Shown: piece by piece, positions 28,190-40,595 of the stretch
Numbering within the stretch: the stretch's first letter is position 1
Layout: the number at the start of each line of letters is the position of its first letter
Assembly: GCA_017979445.1 (NCBI GenBank)
Contig: CM030709.1
Span: 3,038,001 to 3,102,000 of the forward strand
Source: Akebia trifoliata
Taxonomy: Eukaryota; Streptophyta; Magnoliopsida; Ranunculales; Lardizabalaceae
DNA length: 64,000 nucleotides
Direction of reading: 5' to 3'
Notes under the pieces: generated by a model
What the model was told of the DNA's origin: nothing
Databases searched by the model: none
Seen by the model: only the letters and a program-made list of their open reading frames with translations
Made by a program: the position numbers and the translations under genes

Positions 28190-28369
28190 AAATGCTGTAG
28201 TAATCTTAAAATTGACATTGATTCTCACAATGCTAATGTGGATGGATGCACGAAACCATAGATGCTTTTCATTGATATACGGGTGAAAAGCATCTATGAC
28301 CATGTATGCACTCCACATCAGCATTGTGAGAATTAATGTCAATTTTAAATGTTACTCCAACATGACTCT
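28190..28369. mobile_element. Foldback MITE, near-complete palindrome
   Basis: AAATTGACATTGATTCTCAC on the left is answered by GTGAGAATTAATGTCAATTT on the right. Pairing continues through AATGCTAATGTGGA/CCACATCAGCATT and CATAGATGCTTTTCA/TGAAAAGCATCTATG. The right end GTTACTCCAACATGACTCT is the group terminus. Confidence 0.75.
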
Positions 28370-28394
28370 TTACCAATAGGCCCACAATAATGAA

Positions 28395-28558
28395 TAGTCG
28401 TGCTGGAGTGACCTCAATTTACAGTTTGCTGACTTAGAGTTGCGCACATAACCATAGATGCTTCTCATACGTATCTCAATGAAAGCATATATGGTTCTGT
28501 ACACACCTCCCCATCGGCAAAGTGTGAATTGAGGTCTAAAGTGACTCGAGCATTATTC
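28395..28558. mobile_element. Foldback MITE, adjacent second copy
   Basis: Left end AGTCGTGCTGGAGTGACCTC, right end GTGACTCGAGCATTATT. Arms CTCAATTTACAGTTTGC/GCAAAGTGTGAATTGAG pair, and the centre CATAACCATAGATGCTTCTC is the group palindrome. It lies only about 25 bp from the copy at 28190-28369. Confidence 0.65.
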
Positions 28559-29783
28559 AATAATGAACTCTCTAGCAAGTTGAGAATATGGGTAATTAGA
28601 GATGTGTCATGACATCATTTTATGGTAAAGTTTGCCCCATAGTCACTCCTGTGAAGCAACACTGACTGCACCTCAAAATACCACATAACACACTATTACG
28701 ATAATTTCACGATCCGATGGGAGTTTCATTGGCAATTTTAGTAGTAGAAAGTTATACTCATGGATCGAGACTCATTAATAAAAAATACATTTGGTTTCTA
28801 AGTTTATGAAGGAAAAATAATTACTCAAATCCAATTATCATAGATTCATTCATTTATGTCTGATCATGACTTCTAACAAAAAAGTAAGAATTTCCATATT
28901 TCATGCTAGCCTTAAGCGTTCCAACAAAGCACATGAGTTCAAAACTTAAACTGGTGTTTGCGTGCATGACACGTACGTCCAAACCTGATGGTGTCAAGGG
29001 CTTTATATGCCAAGCAATTGCGACATAAAAGAGATCTTATCGTCACTAGACTCGTGAAAGGCTTGCATTTAAACAACTGTTACTCAAGATTGTGACTTTT
29101 TAACAAACAAGTGAGAACTTTGCATTTCATCTCAGAACAATGATGGCATTGTGTAATTTCCTTTTATTTGACCATTCGATCCTCTATATATTTAGGATCT
29201 CTCATCCATTCTTGTTGTGCAACAAGCCCTTGTGGGGTATGGTCCACTTGTTGCAAGTTGAGTAACAAACATTCAACATCAATGGTGTCCCTCATCAAAG
29301 GCCAAGCTCCCATTTTAGAACTTGTGCCTTTTGACAACTGGTGAAAGGAACTTTAGAGCTTGGAGGCTCATATTCTAAGGAGGAATAAATAAAAGAGGAC
29401 CACAATATGTGTGAGTGGATCCAAATGATGCCAATTTTATTTTTAAGATATTAAAAATCCCAATATGCATGCGTCTCTCTTTTCTTATTAAAAAGTTTAA
29501 GCTAGCATGATATTGCTGGACTTTTGTTTAAGAATCTTGGAATCAAAGCGAAGATAAGTGAAACAGATAAAGGTAAAAGATATGCTCTTTTTGATAAAAC
29601 CACAGCTACGCTAAGCGCACTTGAGTTTGAATCATCGAATCGATAGAGTCTTGAATGTAAAGTACTCTATTAAAAACTCGTGAACATTTTTATTTTTTTG
29701 TAGGATTAGGGATTTTAATTTAGTCGGTGATGTGGACATACCCCTCCACCTTTTAGTGAATATTTGAGATACTCCACGAGTGT

Positions 29784-29930
29784 TGATTTTGTAGCTCGAC
29801 CTGACAGGGTAACTTGAAAACTTATAACATGTGAAGTTGTGTATCCCGAGGGAAAAAAATCTACGGTTCTTGCAAGGTACACATTCGTTGAGTTTTTTGA
29901 GTCACCCGGTCAGGTTGAGTTACAAAATCA
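29784..29930. mobile_element. Foldback element (GTGTATCCCGAG subgroup)
   Basis: GATTTTGTAGCTCGACCTGA at the left is inverted at the right as CAGGTTGAGTTACAAAATC. The centre contains TTGTGTATCCCGAGGG and ATCTACGGTTCTTG. Confidence 0.6.
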
Positions 29931-30198
29931 TTACACTTCAAACAAATGACATACGTATAAATGACCTTAGTTTGTCTTATAGATTAATGTAAGATAACAT
30001 AAATGCCCTCATCTTCAACCTCTAATGAAAGTGCCTTCTATTTTTTTTCGAAAAATCTATTATCTTCAAGCTTTTCAATCACTATTGGAGATTATTTTTA
30101 ACCTATCCATCCTCATCTTTAATACTTTATTTTCAACTCTCCTTAAAACTCTAGTAGAAATCTTTTTTTGGTTTTTTCTATGAGTAGGTAAACTTTTA

Positions 30199-30512
30199 GG
30201 CTATGTTTGAATTGAGAGAAGTGAAAAGAAGATAAGAGAAATTTAATTTCTATCTTCCATATTTGGATTGACAAGGGAGAACTTGGGACAACTTTAGAAT
30301 TTTAAAATACCTTAAAAAGAGATCTAGGGGCAGATTTGAAATTATAAAATATTTTAAAAGGGTTTCTCTCCATTTTTTGAGAGAAAGAAAACTCACATTT
30401 TTTTCTCTCCTCTTTTCTCCAATTTTTTTCTTAACAATCCAAATAAGAGAAGTGGAGAGATTCATTTATTTTCTCTTCTCTTCTATCCATTTCTCACAAT
30501 CCAAACACAACC
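30199..30512. mobile_element. Tourist-like MITE (PIF/Harbinger type)
   Basis: The left end GGCTATGTTTGAATTGAGAG is inverted at the right as TCACAATCCAAACACAACC. TTA flanks both sides (30196-30198, 30513-30515), the 3-bp duplication typical of Tourist elements. An eroded relative lies at 19651-19993. Confidence 0.75.
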
Positions 30513-31589
30513 TTAAGTTTGGTGACAAGGGTAAAAGATTTTACCCAACATTTTGAAGATAACTGATTTCGGAAGAAAAAATCAACTTTTTTTTTGGCTC
30601 GGTGTTGAAAATGAGTGTATTTAGATCATTTTTTAGAACAAAAAAGGCCGTTATCGAACATAAGGTCATAACATATATTCACCAAAACATGGAGAGGTAT
30701 AAATTTGGAGAAACCCATATTTTACCTTTCCCCTGTCCCAAAGTTCCTTGGTTCTACTAAACTCTTTGAGAAACCCATGCATTCAACAGAACAAATATTA
30801 TGGAAATCAGAAAGCCCAAATGCGGAGATGCACAATAATAATAAACATTCAAGGCCCAGATTTAGTTTAAGCCCAACATTGGAAGGCCCAATATAAAATC
30901 ATGGTCCATCCTGAAAGGCTAAGGGGTAATATAGACATACCACTCAAGGCTTTGGTTAATATTTGAGATAGCCCCTTTGTTGTGAGATGTCTGGTATTCT
31001 TCAGTTGGACTTCAAAAGGCTAAATCAAGAAAGTGAGCCTTGCATTTGTTTGGATTGAAAACACATGTATATAAAATTGGGCAATTTAGACCCGTCAAAT
31101 AAATATACATCGAATCAATCAAGAAAGATAGTATTTGATTTCAGCTAAAAAGTGTGACATTAAGGACATGTATTCTTTAGGAAAAACCAACGGGATTTGG
31201 GCAAGATACCGAAGATGAGGGCATTTATATAATTTTATTTTGTGTCTTTCAGAGAAGACCATGGTCAATAAGGTAGTTCATCGATTTGAAACCACATTGG
31301 GCATCTCAAACATGATTTTTTTTTCTCCCCTACTTATGCAAAGTTTGTGAGCAAAAACTTTCTCCTGAAACATTTACCCAACTTTACTAGGATTGGGCTC
31401 AGCTAGATTTAGTCCTAAAATAATGTATTTCATCATTTTGAAACACAATGGGCATCTCAAATTGCACAAGGGCCCAGTTAGAATTGGGCTAAAATAAGTT
31501 TGTGGGAACCTCTGTCCAACTGACAATATGGTGGATTTAGGCTTTTGGAAATTAATGACACACATTGAATCAATCCAGACCCTCAAAAG

Positions 31590-32131
31590 AAGGGCTGCAA
31601 CTTGACCGGCTAACCCGAGCTCAACCCAATTGATGAGTGAGTCTGGACTAGGAAATCTCAACCTGAATTCAATTCAGGTTGAGATTCTAAGCAACCTAAC
31701 TCAACCCATATCCGATGCTATATATTTACATATAAACATTTTTATTTATTTAAAAATAATAAATTTTTTTGTAAATATATTAGTAAAATTATGGAAAATT
31801 TTATTTTTTATTATTTTTTTTCTATATTTAAATTTATTGTTATATATGTTTAAGTATTTACAGATTTTGAAGATAAAGAGTAGTTTTTACTAGGGGTGCA
31901 AGTTAATTCGGTTCAAACTGAGAATCGAATCAAACCGTGTATTTTGGATTGGTTTGGTTCGGTTTAGATTAAATTCGGTTCGATTTCGGGTTGAAAATAT
32001 GAAAAATCAATAGCTTTGGTTCGGTTCTCGGTTCAGACTTGATAAAAAATTGAACCAAACCGAAAATTGAACCAACAATTATTTTTAAATAACATATAAG
32101 TTTTTTTTTTTCGTTTTTTAAAACCCTAAGT

Positions 32132-32177
<46 letters not shown>

Positions 32178-33352
32178 TCGTCTCTCTCAACTAAGGCTGA
32201 GGGCTGCATCTCAAATCCGACGATCGGATGGTCCTCTCTCTCTCTCTCTCTTGAGGTTGTGAGCGTGCGGTTAGTGACTAGCGACTGCAACTCAACTCTG
32301 ACGATCGATGGGTCGTCTTTCTCTCTCTCTCTCTCTCCCTTTCACATTGAAGATGAAGTATTTAGATCATTTTTGTTAGTCTCTCATAGAACATCATAAT
32401 CAAGGTGGTATTTCAACAAGCTCATTACAATGGTGAAGTGAGATTGGAGAATATTAATGATTTTAGATTTGGAGGAGCTTCTCACTTTCCCCTTTATTTT
32501 ATTTATTTTTTTGTTCAAAAAACTTCATTTGATTTTTAATTGGTTCTTTGTGTGTATGTGTGTAGAAGAATCTTTATGAAATTTCATGTTATCTTTCCCA
32601 AATTATTAAATTTTATTATATAAATTCATTTTGGTAAAGTTTCTAAATTTTTTGAGTCTAATAACTCTTGTGGTCCTCATGTAAGGAAATTAGATTGGTA
32701 AAACGGCATGGACTTTATGTTAATGACAAGTTATTTGTAAGTGTCTCTCTCTCTTTCAATCACATTGGGTAGGGGGTCGGTAACGATGGAGATGGCTATC
32801 CGAACATTCTCTACTGCAATTAGTCTCTCCATCTGCAATTGTTAAAGAAGGTATGAGTTTCCATCATTTTATTGAAAAATTTGTGTAAATTTTTTTTTTT
32901 TCAACCCATGGAACCGAACCAAACCAAACTGAATTAAGGTTGGCTTGGGTTGGTTCGATTCTAGATCAAATCGGTTCGGTTCGATTCTAAATCAAATCAG
33001 TTCAGTTCTGATTCTCATATAATGGAACCAATTTTGGTCGGTTCGATTCTAATTTTGCTCTAAACCAAATCAAGTTGCACCCTAGTTTTTACATAAATTT
33101 TGAAGATAGGAAAATGAGTTCAACTTGTTAAAAATTGCCTAACTTAAAAAGGAAATTAGGTTTGGTCAATGAGCTTAACCCGTCCAAAATTACCTAAGTT
33201 GGGCTCAATCCGATTTTAGAAACTCAATCTCGGTTTGAGCTTAGGTTAATGAACTCTAACCTGATGGTCGATTGGGTTCAACTCCAGTTCAGGATTCTAC
33301 AAATTGGATTGAGCCTAGGTTGACCCTCCAATCCGCCACGATTGCAGCCCTA
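31590..33352. mobile_element. Outer non-autonomous hAT element, interrupted by a second hAT
   Basis: The ends AAGGGCTGCAAC and GATTGCAGCCCTA are inverted. CTCAAAAG is duplicated exactly outside them (31582-31589, 33353-33360). Without the inner element the length is about 560 bp. Subterminal stretches rich in CTCAACC/GGTTGAG motifs are typical for this class. No transposase frame is present. Confidence 0.8.
31891..33084. mobile_element. Inner non-autonomous hAT element
   Basis: The ends TAGGGGTGCAAG and CAAGTTGCACCCTA are inverted. GTTTTTAC is duplicated exactly (31883-31890, 33085-33092). Subterminal regions are full of GGTTCGGTT motifs, and the centre holds a long (CT)n tract at 32134-32174. 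It is the same family as 38877-39755. No transposase frame is present. Confidence 0.88.
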
Positions 33353-33862
33353 CTCAAAAGTGGGACCCATGGAAAATTTTGAAGTGGATCTCATCTTAGA
33401 GTTTTGTCTAAGATGGGCCCATTGATTAGCAGATGGGATTGGTCAGATTGGAACAATCTTTCGGTAGTATTATAATTTAATAGAACATGTTCTATGGCAT
33501 CTCTTCCCATGTAGACGGAATCGAACATCCAAAGTATATTCCTCATGTTTTTCCAATTCTATCTCGAGGGATATCAGCGGTCACAAAGTTTTCACAGTTC
33601 CATGTAGATTCACGGAGTAGAATCGAAGATACGAATAAAATAATAAAAAATCCAAAAAAAAAAAAAAATGATAAAAAAAAGAGCCTCCTTTGGCTCTCCG
33701 TTTAAACCACGCAGAGAGAGAGAGAAAGCAAGAAAGAAATCATTATTAGGGTTTTACCATCTTTGTTCTCCCCAGAAACTGATGCAATTTAGGGTTTTAG
33801 TTCTCGAGATTTATGAGAGTTTCAGTTTGTGAGATTCTTGATTGAAGGATAGAAGTTTGAGT

Positions 33863-36800
33863 ATGCAAATGGAAGCTCGAGTTGGTGGAGTTGTTGTTGT
33901 TGAAGGAGGGCAGAGATCTCTCAACTCTGGTCCTGGCGGCGTCGTTGATGGAGGTGCGAGGAATTTCTCGCAACAGAGGCAATCCTTACATCAGCAATCA
34001 CAAATCGGGGCGGTTTCTCAGCTTCTCTCTGGCGGCATTGCTGGTGCAGTAAGCAAGACCTGTACGGCACCGCTCGCTCGTCTCACAATCCTCTTTCAGG
34101 TTGGTTTTTCCTATATATTCTTGCTATATTTTTTGGAATTTGTTTGTGTGTGTGTGGGGGGGGGGGGGGGGGGATTGGTTTGTGGAGTTTCTTGCTTTGT
34201 GCTTTGAGTTTATGTGAATTCGAGGGCAGTTTGTGTTTAATGCATCAAATTTCTCGATTGGAGGCTTTAATTGTATCAAAGCAGAGGACAACCCTTCCTG
34301 TTTGGTTGGCAGGTTGTTACATGTTATTAGACCCATATGGCGTAGGAGAACGTTCAAAGCCTGGGCTATTCGGACAAACCAGACTCTACATGGTACGGTG
34401 CGTTCGGGCTTTGGCTCAAAATGGATAATATCATACTGTTGTGGGCCCGAGCGTTACAAATGATATTACAGCTGAAAGTACCAAAATGGTATAGTTAGTG
34501 GTTGTTAGATTAATAAACAGAGGAGTAGAATTAGTTGAATTTTTGTGGTTAGGAGTCATGAGGTGTATTGGAGGTGGTTGGCTTTGTTAGGGTGGGGGTA
34601 CACCTCAAGGTGGAATGAGACGTGAGTTTCAAAGAAAAAAAATTTAAATGGTCCAAAATCATAATAAATAAATAAAAAAAAAATGAATTCTTCATAGAAT
34701 TATAAAGAAATAGCTCTTCTTCCTTATTTAATTATGATTTACCTTAACAAGGGATCTTTTCAATCAACTTGTAACCTCAGTCCCATTCTTCCATGTAGGA
34801 TAGTTTATAGTTCACTGCTTTGTTTATCTATTTCTTTCTAACCTTTCTAGCAATACCGTAGAAAAATGAGTAAAAATCCCCCACAAATCTAGGTAGGACA
34901 CACCTTAATCCATATATTTATCAAATCTCTCCTCGTTAAACTTTGATTACTCATTTGAATTTGACGAGTCTTGTTGCAAAAAAAATAAAAAATAAAAAAT
35001 AAAAAATAAAAAAATAAAAAAAAGAAAGAAAGAAAGAAAGAAAAAAATAAATAGAAAGTAAGGAAAAACTGTCAAGTAGGGAAAACTAGGGTTAGACACT
35101 TAGTGTTGATATTTCTTTCAATGTTATAGCCTTTGCCAAACATTGGAGTTCCAATGTTAGCATGAAAATAGATTTTGATCATTTTATAGAACACTTAAAA
35201 TTCGGGAACACCTTAAACAAGTAGATATACCACAATAGCCATCATTAGCTGGCATGAATAATGATAATCATTTAAAATGGAAATGACATATAGATACCTC
35301 GAGAGATAGGTGTGGAGCTAGTAAGGAGTCAATGGGGGCTATTGCCCCTATAGAACTTTGAGATACCCTTGTCTTTTCAACTAATAACATACCCCATTTA
35401 CACCCACCTGCTCACCTCCCTTGAATTTTTTGAAGATGACATTGCCTCTTGACTCGGTCTTCTCTCATCGACTAATTGGAAATGGCCTAGATATCCTTTT
35501 CTTCCACTTCTAATAAAAAAAACCTCTGAATTTCCCCCCCCCCCCCCCCCAAAATTATTCATCTTCAAGCTCTTCAACTGTACCATTAACTATAGTTTGC
35601 CCCCACCATAAGAAAATCCTGGCTCCACCCCTGTCGAGAGACCCACTTTAACATTCTAATCAACTTTCAAGTTTCTCATTATGATTGATTAATTTTAATT
35701 TCTTGGCTTTTTTCATAGTTACTGATTTCTGATACCATTTTAGAACTCAATGCAAAGACTTGGAGCTTCTTATTATATTTGGTTTGGAAAGGATTTGTGT
35801 CCTCTGTTATTTGATATTCTATTTTTAATTATAGTCTGCCTGCCCAATCAACTCCTCCATTTCCTGACATACTTGTTTATCTTCATATTATCCATTTAGG
35901 TGCAAGGTATGCATTCTGATGTTGCAAGGTTGAGCAAGGCTAGCATATGGCGTGAGGCTTCACGTATTACATGCGAAGAAGGGTTTAGGGCATTTTGGAG
36001 AGGGAATTTGGTTACTATTGCTCATCGCCTTCCTTATTCTTCTGTCAGCTTCTATGCTTACGAGCGCTACAAGAATGTCAGTAAAAAAATTCTTTGAATT
36101 ATCAGTTGTCCTTGTAGCTTTCCTAGTTTATCATATGGTAATCCTCTTTTACTTCTTACAGTTACTACAGTCGATTCCAGGACTAGAAAGTCATAGAAAA
36201 AATGGTAGTGCAGACCTTTGTGTACGACTTGTGGGTGGTGGTTTGGCAGGAGTAACAGCTGCATCTGCCACATATCCATTGGATCTTGTGAGGACACGGC
36301 TTGCCGCTCAGGTAATATCCACCCTCATCCTTTGCAGTGATGAAGTAGTTTTTGTCAATGGAATAGTGTGGTCCTTGAGAAGACCAGATAAATCTATGGC
36401 CAGTTCTTAGTATGATTTATCAAATATTATATTTTCCCATAAAATAAAAAAATAAAAAAATCAACATGAGTGGTAATTGAACAGGGAATGCCTCCTTGAT
36501 TAGTTTAATTTTATATAGAATATATTATCTGTGTCATAATAATTAATTTATATGTATCCTATGGCTCATTCAATTTAAATGTTTGTGCAGACAAATGTAA
36601 TTTACTACAGAGGTATCTCGCATGCACTACGTACCATTTGCCGAGATGAGGGTATTTTTGGCCTGTATAAAGGTCTTGGAGCAACTTTATTGGTATGATT
36701 CTCCTTATGATGTTTTTATTATTCATATTGGTCATTTTTTATCAGTGTAACCATGTTAAATTTGATTGTCATTCTAACAAGTTGAATCATGTAGGGGGTC

Positions 36801-37923
36801 GGACCTAATATAGGAATCAGCTTTGCAGTTTATGAGTCCTTGAGATCTTCCTGGCAGTCACAAAGGTGGTAAATTATTCATGGTTGAATTGAGCTTATTA
36901 ACAATTTTGATATGATGATCTATCCTCTTTTGCACAATTCATTTCCCTCTCGAGTTAAATGTGAATATCTTATTATCAGGCCCCACGATTCTACCATTCT
37001 AGTCAGCCTAGCATGTGGTAGTCTTTCTGGCATCGCGTCATCAACAGGTAAGTCCTTCATCCTAATATGAAAAATTGAAGTCCATGATTTCTTTGTGAGT
37101 GTTTTTAAGATGGGTAATTCTAAATATCTTTTTGATTCAAATCCAAATATTGTAGCCTTAACTATAGTTCTACCACTTTTTAGTTGCTTGGTTTTGTTGC
37201 TTGTCGTTTGGAAAGATGTGAACATTTTCTTTCCTTGTTAGAGATGGCTTGGTTTCATTTAGTACTTATCCTCTCCATCCTTGTGTCATTGCTTGATCAA
37301 AAGCAATGTAGAGGTTTTCTTTTGAAACAGAAACGCGAGATTTAGAAGGTTTTATTTGTTCGAGTATCTCTGGTACCACTTCATAATTCTTTTGCTAATA
37401 TCTAGTTGATCTATTCTTAATTAAACTCTTATCTTTTGTAAAGAATGCTGAGGACCAAACAACTTTATAAGTATTTAGCATTCCTTATGGAATTTTGTTT
37501 AAAAAACTTGCAATTATTTTTAATGAATTTAAAAGTCACAAAAAAACAGTATTTGTATAATTAGTATCTGTTGTGCTAGTCTAATTATGGAATGGCTCAT
37601 CAGCATTTTTAATTTTCCCTCTATTTCTAGCATTTGGGTTTGTTAGTTCAATACCTGACATCTGTAAATGATAATTTGCAGCAACATTTCCTCTAGATCT
37701 TGTGAGGCGTCGGATGCAGTTAGAAGGGTTAGGTGGTCGAGCCCGTGTCTATAAGACAGGCCTATTTAGGACATTTGGGCACATAATCCGAACTGAGGGT
37801 CTACACGGTCTATACAGAGGGATATTACCGGAATACTACAAGGTTGTCCCAAGTGTAGGCATTGTCTTCATGACTTACGAGACAATGAAAATGCTTCTAT
37901 CGGACACTCTTGCCAATGAATAG
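33863..37923 (+). CDS. Mitochondrial carrier family transporter (SLC25-type)
   Basis: Six-helix solute carrier, expected in the mitochondrial inner membrane (some plant relatives go to plastids). Seven exons (33863-34099, 35900-36076, 36162-36311, 36591-36692, 36795-36865, 36980-37047, 37682-37923) join in phase to 348 residues. The three Px[DE]xx[RK]-type repeats are visible: PLARLT (70-75, Ala where Asp/Glu is usual), PLDLVR (177-182) and PLDLVR (272-277). Conserved FRAFWRGN, GLYKGLGATLLGV and GLYRGILPEYYKVVPSVGI stretches follow the repeats. Residues 1-50 are a Gly/Gln-rich N-terminal extension. The PLARL form of repeat 1 resembles nucleotide/CoA-type carriers, but the substrate is not determined by what I can see. 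The start could also be Met3. Intron 1 (1.8 kb) carries a hAT MITE and a G run near 34156-34173. It is convergent with the DA1-related gene. Confidence 0.93.
35307..35633 (-). mobile_element. Non-autonomous hAT MITE, second copy (in carrier intron 1)
   Basis: This is the inverted relative of 8706-8988, with ends TAGGTGTGGAGC and GCTCCACCCCTG. TCGAGAGA is duplicated exactly (35299-35306, 35634-35641). A run of about 16 C lies inside at 35535-35550, and the subterminal GGGGGCAAACTATAG motif is shared with the first copy. Confidence 0.88.
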
Positions 37924-38876
37924 TTACTGCAGCTGCCCAAGCCTCTCTGCTGAAATTTGCAGTTCCCTCGTCATCCAACTTGAAATAGCTGAGTATTGTT
38001 AAACATAGGTAGGTACTATGAAGAGTGCTTTTTTATTACATCTTTGGAGAGCCATGGTGGGGAATTTTGTCGTCACTGCCATGAACCAATATTCTCTTGT
38101 ATAGATACAAAACACAATTTTGCTACATCAAATGTATTCAACCTAATAGTGCTTTTTTGCACATTTTCCAGAGAATCATATGCAATGCATTAATGACCAT
38201 TTTCACGATAACTGTTTGTGGGTTGTGATTTTTGGGCTCTTAACATCTTTTAAGGTTCACTTGCTCTGGATCTTTGTGGGACCAACCTTTCAGGGATGAG
38301 GTTCGTGGAGGCTCTACTTTAGTAGTCCAATGGTAATACGTTTGCACTTTAATGGATAATCGAAGCTCAAAGTTATGGATTTTCCGACTGATGGGTTGAA
38401 GGGAGTTTCCTTTTCTAGTTCCATCAGACTATAAAGAGTGAAGGTGTGATTTGTAAAATAGTGCCATGGGTTCTCAAATGTCATAATTTGCTCGATAATG
38501 ACTAGTAGATTAAGTTGATTATTCTTGTGAATTGTGATGCATAATATTTGGTATCTCCGAGTGGTAGAAGTTTCCTAGATATGGGAATTACCAAAGTGGT
38601 GGGTCACAATCCCTGCATCTGCACTGTATCCCAATTTTCTTTTTCTTAAGAACAGGTAAATTGTTACACCCCCAAATATATGTTTCATTATGAGCAGGTG
38701 ACTCAACTTTGTTTGATCGGAGATTCACCCCATGCCGGTTTGTCTTGAAATGCTTCGGTGGTCCATACCAAAACATTGCCTCGACACAAGATTTTAAACC
38801 TAGCAACAACCCTAGTTTTGCTAATGCCAACTCCTGTCCATGTCTGATCACCAACATGGGTATCTACTGTATGTCA

Positions 38877-39755
38877 TAGGGGTGCAACTTAATTCGGTTC
38901 AAACCGAGAACCAAACCAATCCATGACTTTTGGATTGGGTTGGTTCGGTTTTAACTAAATAACGGGTCGGTTTCGGATTAAAAAATTAAAAACCGATAGG
39001 TTCAGTTCGGTTTTCGATTCAGGATATGTAAATAACCGAACCAAACCGAGAATCGAACCAAAATTCTATAATTATTTTAAACCCTAACCCTCTCTACTCT
39101 CTCTCTATCTCGTCTCTGGTTCTCTTCGGCTGGGGCTACGACCTTCGACGGTGCGAGCTTCGACGGTGAGATCGGTCAATCCCTCCCTCTCTCTCTCTCT
39201 CTCTGGTTGTGGCTGCGGCTGCAACCTTGACGTTCGACGGTGCTAGCTCCGACGGTGAGATCGGTTGGTCCCTCCCCCCCCCCCCTCTCTTTCTCTGGTT
39301 CTCTCCGGTTGCGGTTGCGACCTTGACCTTCGACGGTGCGATCGGTCGGTCCCTCCTCTCTCTCTCTCTATGCGACCTACGGCTGCGGACCGTGCCTCTC
39401 TTTCTCTCGTTCGTCTCTGCGACCTGCAGCTGTCGACCGATGTGTGTGTGTGTGTGTCTCTCTGGTCTTTATCGTCTCTGCGACCTCCGGCTGCCGACCG
39501 TACCTCTCTCTCTCTCTCTCTGTTAAGCTGCAAAATAATTCAGAGAGGTGAGAGTTCTCTTCAATCGGAAAAACGAGTGAATCTTGACAACCCGTGGAAC
39601 CGAACCGAACCAAACTGAGTTAAGATCGGTTTGGGTTGGTTCGATTCTAAATCAATTCGGTTCGGTTCTGGTTCTCATATAATGGAACCGATGTTGGTCG
39701 GTTCGGTTCTGATTTTACTCTAAACCAAACCAACCCGAACCAAGTTGCACCCCTA
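38877..39755. mobile_element. Non-autonomous hAT element, same family as 31891-33084
   Basis: The ends TAGGGGTGCAAC and GTTGCACCCCTA are perfectly inverted over 12 bp. GTATGTCA is duplicated exactly on both sides (38869-38876, 39756-39763). Subterminal GGTTCGGTT arrays flank a GC-richer core made of imperfect tandem units (CGACCTTCGACGGTGCGA, CT tracts). The open frames in the core are low-complexity and not genes. Confidence 0.9.
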
Positions 39756-39763
39756 GTATGTCA

Positions 39764-40595
39764 TACAACAAGAACAAAACCTGGCTTCTTCAGTGAAGTT
39801 TTGCATTTAAAATGAGATTTGTATCCCTAACAATTAAAACAGTAAAAAAAATGTGACTTTTTCCTGAGTCACAAAAATTGTCGAGTTTTTCCCCTTTTTT
39901 ACACGTGGGCAAAATTTTAAACATTTTCTCTTTTTTTAAATGAGGGATTTGATGCATAATAGAATTTGGTAATTCATAAATGTAAATATATGGGATTTGA
40001 TGATAATAACTTGATTTTATGAATTTTCATTAGATATATTTTTTTTCATAATTTTTAATATATTTTTTTTATCTTTTATTTTCATCATTTTTCCCCCTTT
40101 TTTTTCTTGTTTTTTCCCTAGTTTTCCATTGTTGATTTAAACCTGTATTCCAACTTTGTGATTATGCTTGTGATCACCATGGGACAAGCAGCATCCAAAG
40201 CCATTTTCTTAGAGAGCTAAAAGACAGGATTGAGGGACATAAGGTCTACATAATGTGTCTATAGCTTTCCTGCTTTGATTTTATTATAGAATATAGAGTG
40301 ACAAGTCTATATAAATACATAATGTGTGCGAGCATGTATTTATATAACATACCTAGCAACAACAAAAAAAGTTTCTATTTAACATGAATGATCACTCCCA
40401 AAATTATGTAAATTATGTTTGGTAATATTACATAGGAAACCCCATGTTAAGTAAATGACCCCAATAAAAAATCAAGGGTGGGAGCCAATCCAAGCTTCCA
40501 TGATCAGCTTTTCCCTAACAAGGTGAAGCAGTCCAATATCATCAAAAGATCATAAAATGAAGAATCCTCTGATGAACAGAAACCATAGCAAATTG
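39764..40595. other. Intergenic spacer, nothing recognised
   Basis: AT-rich with T-runs (40080-40120). This is probably 3' flank of the DA1-related gene on the right. I see no gene or clear transposon. Confidence 0.4.

Larger units (their letters stand above)
26640..30198. other. Intergenic region, AT-rich, with tandem duplication and MITEs
   Basis: No supported gene. It contains the 150-bp tandem duplication at 27451-27750, a short (GT)n/(GA)n stretch at 27762-27790, two adjacent foldback MITEs (28190-28558) and another at 29784-29930. A TATA-like box at 29184-29192 precedes a 20-codon frame at 29282-29344 with no recognisable identity. Confidence 0.5.

Noticed and set aside
34138..34463. 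Frames around the G run in carrier intron 1
   Set aside because: They begin in a low-complexity GT/G tract, lie in an intron whose donor and acceptor join conserved carrier exons in phase, and show no domain.
39209..39618. Overlapping Ser/Arg-rich frames as genes
   Set aside because: They are translations of CT and CGACGGT tandem units in the core of a delimited hAT element.
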